Source of the DNA: Streptomyces xylophagus
GTDB taxonomy: Bacteria; Actinomycetota; Actinomycetes; Streptomycetales; Streptomycetaceae
Direction: 5' to 3'
Length of the DNA stretch: 64,000 nucleotides
Assembly (NCBI RefSeq): GCF_000716435.1
Contig: NZ_JNWO01000005.1
Location: 1-64,000, forward strand
This document shows, in pieces, positions 34,783 to 43,201 of the stretch. Numbering within the stretch: the first letter of the stretch is position 1; the number at the start of each line of letters is the position of its first letter. The notes below the pieces were generated by a model. It searched no databases and was not told where the DNA came from. It was given only the letters and a program-made list of their open reading frames with translations. The position numbers were made by a program, and so were the translations under genes.

Positions 34783-36660
34783 ATGACCGTTCTCACCTCC
34801 CCCACTCTCGGCTTCGCTCGAGCGGGGGGACCCCCATCGCCGGGCGCGACGCCCGCCGACGAGGAGCCCCCGGATACCGGCGAACGCCATCGGCTGACCG
34901 CCCTCGCCGGGTTCGCCGCCCTCTCCCTGGACGCCATGGCGTCGGTCGCGTACGGCCCCGAGGCGATCGTCCTCGTGCTGGCCGCGGCCGGTGCGCACGG
35001 ACTCGGCTTCACGCTGCCGGTCACGCTCGCCATCGCCGCCCTGCTGGCGGTGCTCGTCGCGTCGTACCGACAGGTCATCGCGGCCTTCCCGGACGGCGGC
35101 GGCTCCTACGCCGTGGCGAAGACCCACCTGGGCGCGCGGACGAGCCTGGTGGCGGCCGCCTCGCTGGTGCTGGACTACGTACTGAACGTTGCCGTGGCCG
35201 TCACGGCCGGAGTCGCTGCCCTGACCTCGGCCTTCCCCGGGCTGTACGACGACCGGCTGTGGCTGTGCCTCGCGGTGCTCGTGCTGGTCACGGGGGTGAA
35301 CCTGCGCGGGATCGTCGAGTCGGCCCGCGCCTTCATCGTGCCGACTGTGGTGTTCGTCGGCTCCATCTTCGTGCTCATCGCGGTCGGCCTGTTCCGGTCC
35401 GCGCCGGTGAGCACCGCGACCGCCGACGGCCATGCCTCCGCGCTCGCCGACAACGCCACGAGCGTCGGCACCCTGCTGTTGCTGAAAGCTTTCGCCTCCG
35501 GGTGCAGCGCCCTCACCGGCGTCGAGGCCATCGCGAACGCCGTGCCCTCCTTCCGCACGCCCCGGGTCAAGCGGGCCCAGCGCGCGGAGGTCGCCCTCGG
35601 CGCGGTGCTCGGCGTGATGCTGATCGGCCTGTCGGTACTGATCTCCCGCTTCCACCTCCAGCCCGTCCAGGGCGTCACCGTCCTCGCCCAGCTCGCGGAC
35701 GCCGCCCTCGGCCACAACTGGGCTTTCTACGTCATCCAGTTCGCGACGATGATCCTGCTCGCCCTGTCCGCGAACACGTCGTTCGGCGGGCTGCCAGTGC
35801 TGCTGAAGCTGCTCGCCCGGGACAACTACCTCCCGCACGTCTTCGCGTTGAAGGCCGACCGCCAGGTGCACCGGCACGGTGTGCTCGCGCTGGCCGCGGT
35901 CTCGGCGGCCCTGTTGGTGTTCTCCGGCGGCGACACCAACACCCTCGTGCCGCTCTTCGCGATCGGTGTCTTCGTCGGCTTCACCGTCGCCCAGGTCGGC
36001 ATGGTCCGGCACTGGCGCGGCGAACGCGGAACCGGCTGGCGAGGCAAGGCCCTCCTGAACGGCTTCGGCGCGGTCCTCACCGGCGTCGCGGCCGTCGTCG
36101 TGACCGCGAGCAAGTTCGAGGAGGGCGCCTGGCTGATCGTGATCACGCTGCCGCTGCTCGTGCTCGCCTTCGAGACCGTGCACCGCGCCTACGCGCACAT
36201 CGGCGAACGGCTCGGCCTCGGCCGTATCCCTGAACCACCGCACCGAGACCGGTCGGTGGTGATCGTGCCGGTCTCCTCCCTCACCCGGCTTACCTCCGAG
36301 GCGTTGACGGCCGCGGCCTCCCTCGGCGACGAGGTGCGCGCGGTGACCGTCTGCTACCCCGACCCGGAGGATCGCGCCCACCTGCACGCCCTGGAACGCG
36401 CCTGGGCCGAGTGGAACCCCGGCGTACCCCTGGTCCGGCTCGCCTGCGAGCGCCGCACGCTGGGCCGCCCCATCGCCGCCTACGTACGCGACGTGTCGGC
36501 GACGGAACCGGACACCCGGGTCACCGTCCTGATCGCCGAGGTGGAGCCGGTACGGCTGTGGCAACGGCTGCTCCAGAATCAGCGCGGGGCCGTGGTCGCC
36601 CATGCGGTACGGCGGGACACGGACGCGGTGATCTGTCGGTTGCGGTTCCGGTTGTTCTGA
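34783..36660 (+). CDS. KimA-like APC-superfamily potassium transporter
   Basis: The 625-residue protein has about 12 membrane helices (40-480) and a cytoplasmic C-terminal domain of about 140 residues with a USP-like fold (SVVIVPVSSLTRLTSEAL). The first helix has LSLDAMASVAYGPEAIVLVL, matching the DALSSVAYG signature of KimA (YdaO), a high-affinity K+/H+ symporter regulated by c-di-AMP in Bacillus. An AAGGAG (34769-34774) precedes the ATG. Residues 4-18 are encoded by a dispersed repeat element, so the true N-terminus could differ. Context with kdp and Na+/H+ antiport strongly supports K+ import. Confidence 0.82.
   Translation: MTVLTSPTLGFARAGGPPSPGATPADEEPPDTGERHRLTALAGFAALSLDAMASVAYGPEAIVLVLAAAGAHGLGFTLPVTLAIAALLAVLVASYRQVIAAFPDGGGSYAVAKTHLGARTSLVAAASLVLDYVLNVAVAVTAGVAALTSAFPGLYDDRLWLCLAVLVLVTGVNLRGIVESARAFIVPTVVFVGSIFVLIAVGLFRSAPVSTATADGHASALADNATSVGTLLLLKAFASGCSALTGVEAIANAVPSFRTPRVKRAQRAEVALGAVLGVMLIGLSVLISRFHLQPVQGVTVLAQLADAALGHNWAFYVIQFATMILLALSANTSFGGLPVLLKLLARDNYLPHVFALKADRQVHRHGVLALAAVSAALLVFSGGDTNTLVPLFAIGVFVGFTVAQVGMVRHWRGERGTGWRGKALLNGFGAVLTGVAAVVVTASKFEEGAWLIVITLPLLVLAFETVHRAYAHIGERLGLGRIPEPPHRDRSVVIVPVSSLTRLTSEALTAAASLGDEVRAVTVCYPDPEDRAHLHALERAWAEWNPGVPLVRLACERRTLGRPIAAYVRDVSATEPDTRVTVLIAEVEPVRLWQRLLQNQRGAVVAHAVRRDTDAVICRLRFRLF
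34795..34836 (+). repeat. Dispersed Streptomyces palindromic element inside the 5' end of the KimA-like gene
   Basis: The stretch beginning CTCCCCCACTCTCGG and ending GCGGGGGGACCCCCA, with CTTCGCTCGAG in the middle, is a repeat that I recognise as frequent between Streptomyces genes. Its GC arms can form a hairpin. Here it lies from codon 5 onwards and encodes SPTLGFARAGGPPSP. Confidence 0.55.
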
Positions 36661-37630
36661 CGCGGGTGTGGTGCGGGTGCCTGCTTCGGCGCCGGGGTGC
36701 GGCGCGGGCGCCTGCTTTGGCACCGGGGTGCGGGGCTCGCGCCTGGGCCTGCGGCACGGCCTCGGTGTGGAGGCGCTTGCGGGTCGGTGCAGGCGTCGGC
36801 GTAAGACGCCTGTGGCCCGGTGCGGGTGTCGGCGTGAAGCCGCTTGCGGGCCGACGCGGGCATGGGCGTAACGCCCGAGGGCCGGTGTCGGCGCCGCGTT
36901 TTGAGCGGCCTGCGGCCCGGCGGGGGCGTCGGCGTGAAACGCCCGGGGTAGGTGTCGGCGTGGGTGTGAATCGCCTGTGGCTTGGTGCCGGCGTCGGCGT
37001 GAAACGTTCGCGGGTCGGTGTCGGTGTCGGTGTTGGAGCGCCTGCGGCGCGGTGCTGGTGCCGCCGATATCCGTTCGCGGCGCGGTGCTGGCGTCGGTGT
37101 AGGACGGCCTGTGGGCTGGTGTCGGCGTGGGTGCGAGTCGCCTGTGGCTTGGTGCCGGCGTCGGCGTGAAACGTTCGCGGGTCGGTGTCGGCGTCGGTGT
37201 TGGAGCGCCTGCGGCGGGGTGCCGGTGCTGCCGATTACCGCTCGTGGCGTGGTGCTGGTGTCGGTGTAGGACGGCCTGTGGGCTGGTGCCGGCGTGGGTG
37301 TGAATCGCCTGTGGCTTGGTGCTGGCAGCGGCGTGAAACGTTCGCGGGTCGGTGCCGACGTCCGCGTGAAACGCTCGCAGGTCGGTGCCGACGTCCGCGC
37401 GAGCGTGCCCCCGGCCCGGTGCTGGTGCCGTCGTAAAACCGCCCGCAGGCCGGTGCCGATGCCGCTGTAGAACCGCCCGGGGCCCGGTGCCGGCGTCGCC
37501 GCAGAACCGCCCGCAGGCCGCTGTCGGCACCGGCGTGAACTCGCTCGCGGGTCGGTGCCGGTGCCGCCGAAAACCGTCCGCGGACCCGCGCCCCACACCG
37601 CCGTAGAGCCGCGCCCGCCCGCCGAAGCCC
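36661..37630 (+). repeat. Long minisatellite: about 25-29 units of 33-34 bp with a 167-bp higher-order repeat
   Basis: The whole 1-kb stretch between the KimA-like gene and the kdp promoter is made of degenerate units starting GGTGCCGGCGTCGGCGTG and ending with variants of AACGCTCGCGGGTC. Five units form a 167-bp higher-order repeat: copy A 36984-37150 and copy B 37151-37317 are about 92 percent identical, and a third copy begins at 37318. The plus strand is strongly G-rich. Several frames stay open by composition only, and mixing of 33- and 34-bp units shifts any frame, so I do not call a gene. Confidence 0.85.
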
Positions 37631-37638
37631 GCCCTCGC

Positions 37639-37689
37639 CGTAAGAGTCGCGTCAAAGGCGTATGCGTCGCCGTAAGGGAGCCGTCAACG
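37639..37689 (+). promoter_or_regulatory. Tandem KdpE-like operators before the kdp operon
   Basis: CGTAAGAGTCGCGTCAAAG (37639-37657) and CGTAAGGGAGCCGTCAACG (37671-37689) are 32 bp apart; within each, GTAAG and GTCAA are 11 bp apart. Direct repeats with one-turn spacing are the usual target of OmpR-family regulators such as KdpE. A weak -10 candidate TACCTC (37717-37722) follows at 27 bp. Confidence 0.6.
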
Positions 37690-37763
37690 GCGGCCGAATC
37701 CGGTCACGGGCGCGGTTACCTCTAAGCGTCCGTTCCATTCGAACCTCATTCCAGGAGCTCACG

Positions 37764-37847
37764 ATGGCCGATCTGGCCTTCGTCGTCACCACGATCGCGG
37801 TCTTCGCGCTGGTGGCCCTCGTCGCCAAGGGGGTGACGAAGCTGTGA
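37764..37847 (+). CDS. 27-residue membrane peptide ahead of kdpF
   Basis: The tiny gene encodes [20 protein letters not shown] plus AKGVTKL: one transmembrane helix with a short basic C-terminus. An AGGAG (37753-37757) lies six bases before the ATG, and its stop codon overlaps the GTG start of kdpF (GTGA), so it is translated and coupled. Similar short one-helix ORFs precede kdpF in other Actinobacteria. It may be a second small subunit or stabiliser of the Kdp complex; no function is established. Confidence 0.72.
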   Translation: MADLAFVVTTIAVFALVALVAKGVTKL

Positions 37848-37933
37848 CCGCCGAGAACATTGTCGGCCTCGTCGTGGCCGTCGCCCTGCTGGGCTATCTC
37901 GTCCTCGCCCTGATCTTCCCGGAGAGGTTCTGA
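37844..37933 (+). CDS. kdpF: KdpF, small subunit of the potassium-transporting ATPase
   Basis: A 29-residue one-helix protein ([20 protein letters not shown], then LALIFPERF). The pattern of a single helix ending in FPE-R-F is characteristic of KdpF, which stabilises the KdpABC complex. GTG start overlaps the upstream stop, and kdpA starts eight bases after its stop. Confidence 0.92.
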   Translation: MTAENIVGLVVAVALLGYLVLALIFPERF

Positions 37934-37941
37934 GCCACGAC

Positions 37942-39606
37942 ATGGGTCCCGTACTCGCAGGTGTCCTCCAGTTGCTCGCCCTCATAGGCGCGCTGGCACT
38001 CGCCTACATCCCCCTCGGCAACTACATGGCCAGGGTCTACTCCTCCGACAAGCACCTGCGGGTCGAGAAGTGGATCTACAAGGGCATCGGTGCCGACCCG
38101 AACACCGAGATGCGCTGGCCCGCGTACCTGCGCAGTGTGCTCGCCTTCTCGGCGGTCGGTGTTCTCTTCCTTTACCTGCTCCAGCGCCTTCAGGGCATCC
38201 TGCCGGGCTCGTTGGGCTTCTCTTCCGTCAATCCGGCGCAGTCGTTCAACACGGCCGTGTCGTTCGTGACGAACACCAACTGGCAGTCGTACTACGGCGA
38301 GCAGACCATGGGTCACGTCGTGCAGACCGCCGGTCTTGCCGTGCAGAACTTCGTCTCCGCGGCCGTTGGCATCGCCGTGGCGGTCGCTCTCGTACGGGGC
38401 TTCGCGCGCTCCCGCACCGGTGAACTCGGCAACTTCTGGGCCGACTTGGTGCGCGGCACGATCCGCATTCTGGTGCCGCTCTCCGTCGTCGCCGCGCTCG
38501 TGCTCGTCGCCTGTGGTGCCATTCAGAACTTCTCGGGCATCCATGAGGTCGGGCAGTTCATGGGCGGGCACCAGCAGTGGAACGGCGGCGCGGTCGCCTC
38601 CCAGGAGGCCATCAAGGAGGTCGGCACCAACGGCGGCGGCTACTTCAACGCCAACTCCGCCCACCCCTTCGAGAACCCGACGCCCTTCACCAACCTCTTC
38701 GAGATCTTCCTGCTGCTGGTCATCCCGTTCGCGCTGACTCGCACCTTCGGCGTGATGGTCGGCTCCATCAAGCAGGGCTACGCGATCCTCGCCACCATGG
38801 CCACCATCTGGCTCGGCTTCGTCGCCCTGATGATGTGGACAGAGTTCGCGCACCACGGCCCGGCGCTCCAGGCCGCCGGCGGTGCGATGGAGGGCAAGGA
38901 GACCCGGATCGGCGTCGGCGCCTCCTCGATCTTCGCGGTGTCGACCACCCTGACCTCGACGGGCGCGGTGGACTCCTTCCACTCCTCGTTCACCGGTCTC
39001 GGAGGCGGAATCACCATCCTGGGCATGCAGTTGGGCGAGATCGCACCCGGTGGTACCGGTTCCGGTCTGTACGGAATGCTGATCATGGCCGTCATCGCGG
39101 TGTTCATCGCCGGGCTCATGGTCGGCCGTACGCCCGAGTACCTCGGCAAGAAGATCGGCACCCGCGAGATGAAGCTCGCGGCCTGCTACATCCTGATCAC
39201 CCCGGCCCTGGTGCTGATCTTCGCGGCCGCCTCCATGGCGCTGCCGACCCCGCCGCACTCCATGCTGAACTCCGGCGCGCACGGCTTCTCCGAGGTGCTG
39301 TACGCCTTCACCTCCGCCGCCAACAACAACGGATCGGCGTTCGCCGGTCTGAACGCGAACACCGACTGGTTCAACACCATGACCGGACTCGCGATGGTGC
39401 TCGGCCGCTTCCTGCCGATGGTGTTCGTGCTGGCCCTGGCCGGTTCGCTCGCCGAGCAGAAGCCGGTGCCGGTCACCGTGGGCACCCTGCGCACCGAAAA
39501 GCCTTTGTTCACCGGCCTGTTGGTGGGCGCGATCCTCATCATCACCGGTCTGACCTACTTCCCGGCCCTGGCGCTGGGTCCGCTGGCCGAGGGGCTGGCG
39601 TCATGA
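37942..39606 (+). CDS. kdpA: Potassium-transporting ATPase, KdpA subunit
   Basis: The 554-residue channel-like subunit that binds and moves K+. It has about 10 membrane helices and the KdpA selectivity-loop regions, including [39 protein letters not shown] and [12 protein letters not shown] with their Gly-rich turns. Length is normal for the family. It is coupled to kdpB by a four-base overlap (ATGA at 39603-39606). Confidence 0.97.
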   Translation: MGPVLAGVLQLLALIGALALAYIPLGNYMARVYSSDKHLRVEKWIYKGIGADPNTEMRWPAYLRSVLAFSAVGVLFLYLLQRLQGILPGSLGFSSVNPAQSFNTAVSFVTNTNWQSYYGEQTMGHVVQTAGLAVQNFVSAAVGIAVAVALVRGFARSRTGELGNFWADLVRGTIRILVPLSVVAALVLVACGAIQNFSGIHEVGQFMGGHQQWNGGAVASQEAIKEVGTNGGGYFNANSAHPFENPTPFTNLFEIFLLLVIPFALTRTFGVMVGSIKQGYAILATMATIWLGFVALMMWTEFAHHGPALQAAGGAMEGKETRIGVGASSIFAVSTTLTSTGAVDSFHSSFTGLGGGITILGMQLGEIAPGGTGSGLYGMLIMAVIAVFIAGLMVGRTPEYLGKKIGTREMKLAACYILITPALVLIFAAASMALPTPPHSMLNSGAHGFSEVLYAFTSAANNNGSAFAGLNANTDWFNTMTGLAMVLGRFLPMVFVLALAGSLAEQKPVPVTVGTLRTEKPLFTGLLVGAILIITGLTYFPALALGPLAEGLAS

Positions 39607-41741
39607 CCACCCGCATAGACAACCAAGAAAACCAAGAGGACTCGATGTCCACTGCCACTCCGACCCGGGCGCCGCACAGCGATGTGCCGACCGGTCACAA
39701 GGACGAAGGACGGGTCGGTGCGGGCCTGTTCGACCCGAAGCAGCTGATCAGGTCCCTGCCCGACGCCTGCCGCAAGCTCGACCCGCGGGTGATGGTCAAG
39801 TCGCCCGTCATGTTCGTGGTGTGGATCGGGTCCGTGCTGACCACGATCTTCTCCTTCAAGGACCCGGGCGACTGGTTCGGCTGGGCGATCAGCGCCTGGC
39901 TGTGGCTGACCGTCATCTTCGCCAACCTGGCGGAGGCCGTCGCCGAGGGCCGCGGCAAGGCGCAGGCCGACACCCTGCGCAAGGCCAAGACCGACACCGT
40001 GGCCCGACGGCTCAACGGTTCCGTCGAGGAGCAGGTGCCCGGTACTGAGCTGCGCATCGGCGACCTCGTGGTCTGCGAGGCCGGCGACATCATTCCCGGC
40101 GACGGTGACGTCGTCGAGGGCGTCGCGTCCGTGGACGAGTCGGCGATCACCGGCGAGTCCGCGCCCGTCATCCGCGAGTCGGGCGGCGACCGTTCGGCCG
40201 TCACCGGCGGTACGAAGGTCCTCTCCGACCGCATCGTCATCAAGATCACGACGAAGCCCGGCGAGACCTTCATCGACCGGATGATCGCCCTCGTCGAGGG
40301 CGCCGCCCGGCAGAAGACGCCCAACGAGATCGCCCTGAACATCCTGTTGGCGTCCCTCACCATCGTCTTCCTGCTCGCCTGCGCCACCCTGCCGCCGTTC
40401 GCGGACTACGCAGGCACCCACCTCACGATGATCGTGCTGGTTGCCCTCTTGGTCTGCCTCATCCCGACCACGATCGGCGCGCTGCTCTCCGCGATCGGCA
40501 TCGCGGGCATGGACCGGCTGGTGCAGAGGAACGTACTGGCCATGTCCGGCAGGGCAGTTGAGGCCGCCGGTGACGTCTCCACGCTGCTGCTCGACAAGAC
40601 CGGCACCATCACCCTCGGCAACCGCCAGGCCTCCGAGTTCGTGCCGGTGACCGGCACCACCGAGGCCGAGGTCGCCGACGCCGCCCAACTCTCCTCGCTG
40701 GCCGACGAGACGCCCGAGGGCCGCTCCATCGTCGTCCTGGCGAAGGAGAAGTACGGCCTGCGCGAGCGCCACCAGGGCGAGTTGGCCCACGCCGAGTGGA
40801 TCGCCTTCACCGCCCAGACCCGTATGTCGGGTGTGGACGTCGAAGGGCGCAAGATCCGCAAGGGCGCGGCCGGTTCGGTCGCGGCCTGGGTCCGGGAACG
40901 GGGCGGCGAGGTGTCCGAGGACGCCGGCGCGCTCACCGACCGGATCTCCGCGGCCGGTGGCACCCCGCTGCTCGTGGCGATCGAAGACACCGAAGGCGCA
41001 CGGGTGTTGGGGGTCATCCACCTCAAGGACGTCGTCAAGGCGGGCATGCGCGAGCGGTTCGACGAGCTGCGCCGCATGGGCATCAAGACCATCATGATCA
41101 CGGGCGACAACCCCTTGACCGCCAAGGCGATCGCCGACGAGGCCGGCGTCGACGACTTCCTTGCGGAGGCGACTCCCGAGGACAAGATGGCCCTCATCAA
41201 GCGGGAACAGGCCGGCGGCAAGCTGGTCGCGATGACCGGTGACGGTACGAACGACGCGCCCGCGCTGGCCCAGGCGGACGTCGGCGTCGCGATGAACACC
41301 GGTACGTCGGCCGCGAAGGAGGCCGGCAACATGGTCGACCTCGACTCGAACCCGACGAAGCTCATCGAGATCGTCGAGATCGGCAAGCAACTCCTCATCA
41401 CCCGGGGCGCGTTGACGACGTTCTCCATCGCCAACGACGTCGCGAAGTACTTCGCGATCATCCCGGCGCTGTTCGCGGCCGTCTACCCGGGCCTCGACAA
41501 GCTGAACATCATGGGCCTGTCCTCGCCCGACTCCGCGATCCTGTCGGCCGTCATCTTCAACGCGCTGGTCATCATCGCGCTGGTCCCGCTCTCCCTGCGG
41601 GGCGTGCAGTACCGGCCGGTCAGCGCGGACAAGATGCTGCGCCGCAACCTGACGATCTACGGCATCGGCGGGCTGATCGCGCCCTTCATCGGCATCAAGA
41701 TCATCGACCTGCTCATCTCCCTCATCCCCGGAATCGGCTGA
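39603..41741 (+). CDS. kdpB: Potassium-transporting ATPase, KdpB subunit
   Basis: The 712-residue P-type ATPase subunit. It carries the phosphorylation motif DKTGT (D331), the actuator TGES loop, the [20 protein letters not shown] hinge motif, and seven or so membrane helices. It couples ATP hydrolysis to K+ import through KdpA. Start at 39603 overlaps the kdpA stop; an in-frame ATG at 39645 with a GAGG upstream is an alternative and would remove a non-conserved leader. Confidence 0.97.
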   Translation: MTTRIDNQENQEDSMSTATPTRAPHSDVPTGHKDEGRVGAGLFDPKQLIRSLPDACRKLDPRVMVKSPVMFVVWIGSVLTTIFSFKDPGDWFGWAISAWLWLTVIFANLAEAVAEGRGKAQADTLRKAKTDTVARRLNGSVEEQVPGTELRIGDLVVCEAGDIIPGDGDVVEGVASVDESAITGESAPVIRESGGDRSAVTGGTKVLSDRIVIKITTKPGETFIDRMIALVEGAARQKTPNEIALNILLASLTIVFLLACATLPPFADYAGTHLTMIVLVALLVCLIPTTIGALLSAIGIAGMDRLVQRNVLAMSGRAVEAAGDVSTLLLDKTGTITLGNRQASEFVPVTGTTEAEVADAAQLSSLADETPEGRSIVVLAKEKYGLRERHQGELAHAEWIAFTAQTRMSGVDVEGRKIRKGAAGSVAAWVRERGGEVSEDAGALTDRISAAGGTPLLVAIEDTEGARVLGVIHLKDVVKAGMRERFDELRRMGIKTIMITGDNPLTAKAIADEAGVDDFLAEATPEDKMALIKREQAGGKLVAMTGDGTNDAPALAQADVGVAMNTGTSAAKEAGNMVDLDSNPTKLIEIVEIGKQLLITRGALTTFSIANDVAKYFAIIPALFAAVYPGLDKLNIMGLSSPDSAILSAVIFNALVIIALVPLSLRGVQYRPVSADKMLRRNLTIYGIGGLIAPFIGIKIIDLLISLIPGIG

Positions 41742-41747
41742 TCGGCT

Positions 41748-42416
41748 ATGAACAACTCGGTATCCAACACAGCCCGGTTGCTCTGGGCGGGCCTGCGCGC
41801 CCTGCTCGTGCTGACCCTGGTGACGGGCGTGATCTACCCGCTGGTCGTCACCGGCATCGCCCAGGGGATCTTCCCCGGCAAGGCGAACGGCTCGGAGATC
41901 AAGTCGAACGGACAGGTCGTCGGCTCGTCCCTCATCGGGCAGTCGTACAACCTGCCGTTGAAGAAGGGCCAGGAGACCCCGGACCCGGACCTGAAGTGGT
42001 TCCAGGGCCGCCCGCAGAACGGGCTCGGCGCCAACAGCATCAACACCCAGTACAAGCTGATCCTGTCCGGCGCCACCAACCTCTCCGCCGACAGCAAGGT
42101 GCTCGTCCAGCAGGTGAAGGACGCCAAGGCCGCCGTCATCAAGGACAACTCGGTGCCCGGCTACACGGTCGAGGCGTCCCAGGTGCCCGCCGACGCGGTG
42201 ACGTCCTCAGGCTCCGGCCTCGACCCGGACATCTCCCCGGCGTACGCGGACCTCCAGGTCCACCGCATCGCCGAGAAGAACGGGCTGTCCGTCGCTCAGG
42301 TGCAGAAGCTGGTCGACGAGCACACCGACGGCCGCACCCTCGGCTTCATCGGTGAGCCGACGGTGAACGTGCTGGAGCTCAACATCGCGCTCAAGTCCCT
42401 TGTGACGAAGAGCTGA
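41748..42416 (+). CDS. kdpC: Potassium-transporting ATPase, KdpC subunit
   Basis: A 222-residue protein with one N-terminal membrane helix (about 12-35) and a periplasm-facing/extracellular KdpC domain; the motifs GSSLIGQ, WFQGRPQ, GSGLDPDISPAYA and V..L..EHTDGRTLG-FIGEP are all present. It is required for assembly and activity of KdpFABC. It starts six bases after kdpB. A large hairpin follows it. Confidence 0.96.
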   Translation: MNNSVSNTARLLWAGLRALLVLTLVTGVIYPLVVTGIAQGIFPGKANGSEIKSNGQVVGSSLIGQSYNLPLKKGQETPDPDLKWFQGRPQNGLGANSINTQYKLILSGATNLSADSKVLVQQVKDAKAAVIKDNSVPGYTVEASQVPADAVTSSGSGLDPDISPAYADLQVHRIAEKNGLSVAQVQKLVDEHTDGRTLGFIGEPTVNVLELNIALKSLVTKS

Positions 42417-42436
42417 TGGCGTTACGCGACCGGCAG

Positions 42437-42479
42437 GGGAGTCGGCGGCCCGGGAGGGATCCCGGCGCCGCCGACTCCC
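42437..42479 (+). terminator. Large hairpin between kdpC and kdpE
   Basis: A perfect 13-bp outer stem (42437-42449 with 42467-42479) encloses a second stem CCGGGA/TCCCGG, so nearly the whole 43 bases pair. There is no U-tract. It could end most kdpFABC transcripts before kdpED, giving less regulator than transporter. Confidence 0.75.
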
Positions 42480-42516
42480 GCCGCCATGCCAGGGACCACA
42501 CGAAAGGCACACCCCC

Positions 42517-43200
42517 ATGACACGGGTGCTGGTGGTGGAGGACGACCCGCAGCTCGTACGGGCCCTCGTGATCAACATGCAGGCCCGCCAGTACGGCGTG
42601 GACGCGGCCCCCGACGGCGCCACCGCGCTCCGGCTCGCGGCCATGCGGCAGCCGGACGTCGTGATGCTCGACCTCGGGCTGCCCGACATGGACGGCGTCG
42701 ACGTCATCAAGGCGCTGCGCGGCTGGACCCGGGTCCCGATCCTGGTGCTGTCGGCGCGGCAGGCCTCCGACGAGAAGGTCGCCGCCCTCGACGCGGGCGC
42801 CGACGACTACATCACCAAGCCGTTCAGCATGGACGAACTCCTCGCCCGGCTACGGGCCGCCGTCCGCCGCGTCGAGGACGTGCCGCTGGCCCCGACGACC
42901 ACCCTGGTCACCACCGACGACTTCACCATCGACCTGCTCGCCAAGCGCGCCACCCGCGGCGGACACGACATCCGGCTGACCCCCACCGAGTGGCATCTGC
43001 TGGAGATCCTGATCACCAACCCGGGCCGCCTCGTCACACAGAAGTACCTGTTGCAGGAGGTGTGGGGGGTGTCCCAGAGCAACAAGACCAACTATCTCCG
43101 GGTCTACATGGCCCAATTGCGCCGGAAGTTGGAGGGGGACCCCTCCAGCCCCCGCTACCTGATCACCGAGCCCGGCATGGGCTACCGCTTCGAAGGATGA
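42517..43200 (+). CDS. kdpE: KdpE response regulator
   Basis: The 227-residue OmpR/PhoB-type regulator has a receiver domain with acidic pocket E8/D9/D10, phospho-acceptor D52 in VVMLDLGLPDM, conserved lysine in DYITKPFSMDELLAR, and a C-terminal winged HTH with the TEWHLLEILITNPGR and YLRVYMAQLRRKLE motifs typical of KdpE. It follows kdpC after a 100-bp gap and lies one base before kdpD. It is the best candidate to bind the 19-bp direct-repeat elements found across this island. Confidence 0.95.
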   Translation: MTRVLVVEDDPQLVRALVINMQARQYGVDAAPDGATALRLAAMRQPDVVMLDLGLPDMDGVDVIKALRGWTRVPILVLSARQASDEKVAALDAGADDYITKPFSMDELLARLRAAVRRVEDVPLAPTTTLVTTDDFTIDLLAKRATRGGHDIRLTPTEWHLLEILITNPGRLVTQKYLLQEVWGVSQSNKTNYLRVYMAQLRRKLEGDPSSPRYLITEPGMGYRFEG

Positions 43201-43201
43201 C

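Noticed and set aside
36661..37630. CRISPR array interpretation of the repeat region
   Set aside because: There is no constant repeat separated by unique spacers; the whole unit varies gradually, five-unit blocks are duplicated, and there are no cas genes.
34645..37655. Very long minus-strand reading frames across the KimA-like gene and the minisatellite, with 11-12 residue Thr/Pro/Ala/Arg/His repeats
   Set aside because: They are open because of GC composition and the 33-bp period. Mixed 33/34-bp units shift the frame, one frame is antisense to a clear transporter gene, and no start signal is present.
37639..37689. GTCAA sites as mere -35 boxes (TTGAC) on the opposite strand
   Set aside because: For kdp and the PH-like genes the GTCAA is in the same orientation as the gene, and 16-18 bp spacing to a -10 box is not met for the antiporter (14 or 25 bp). 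The 11- and 32-bp regularities fit a regulator better, though this is not proven.
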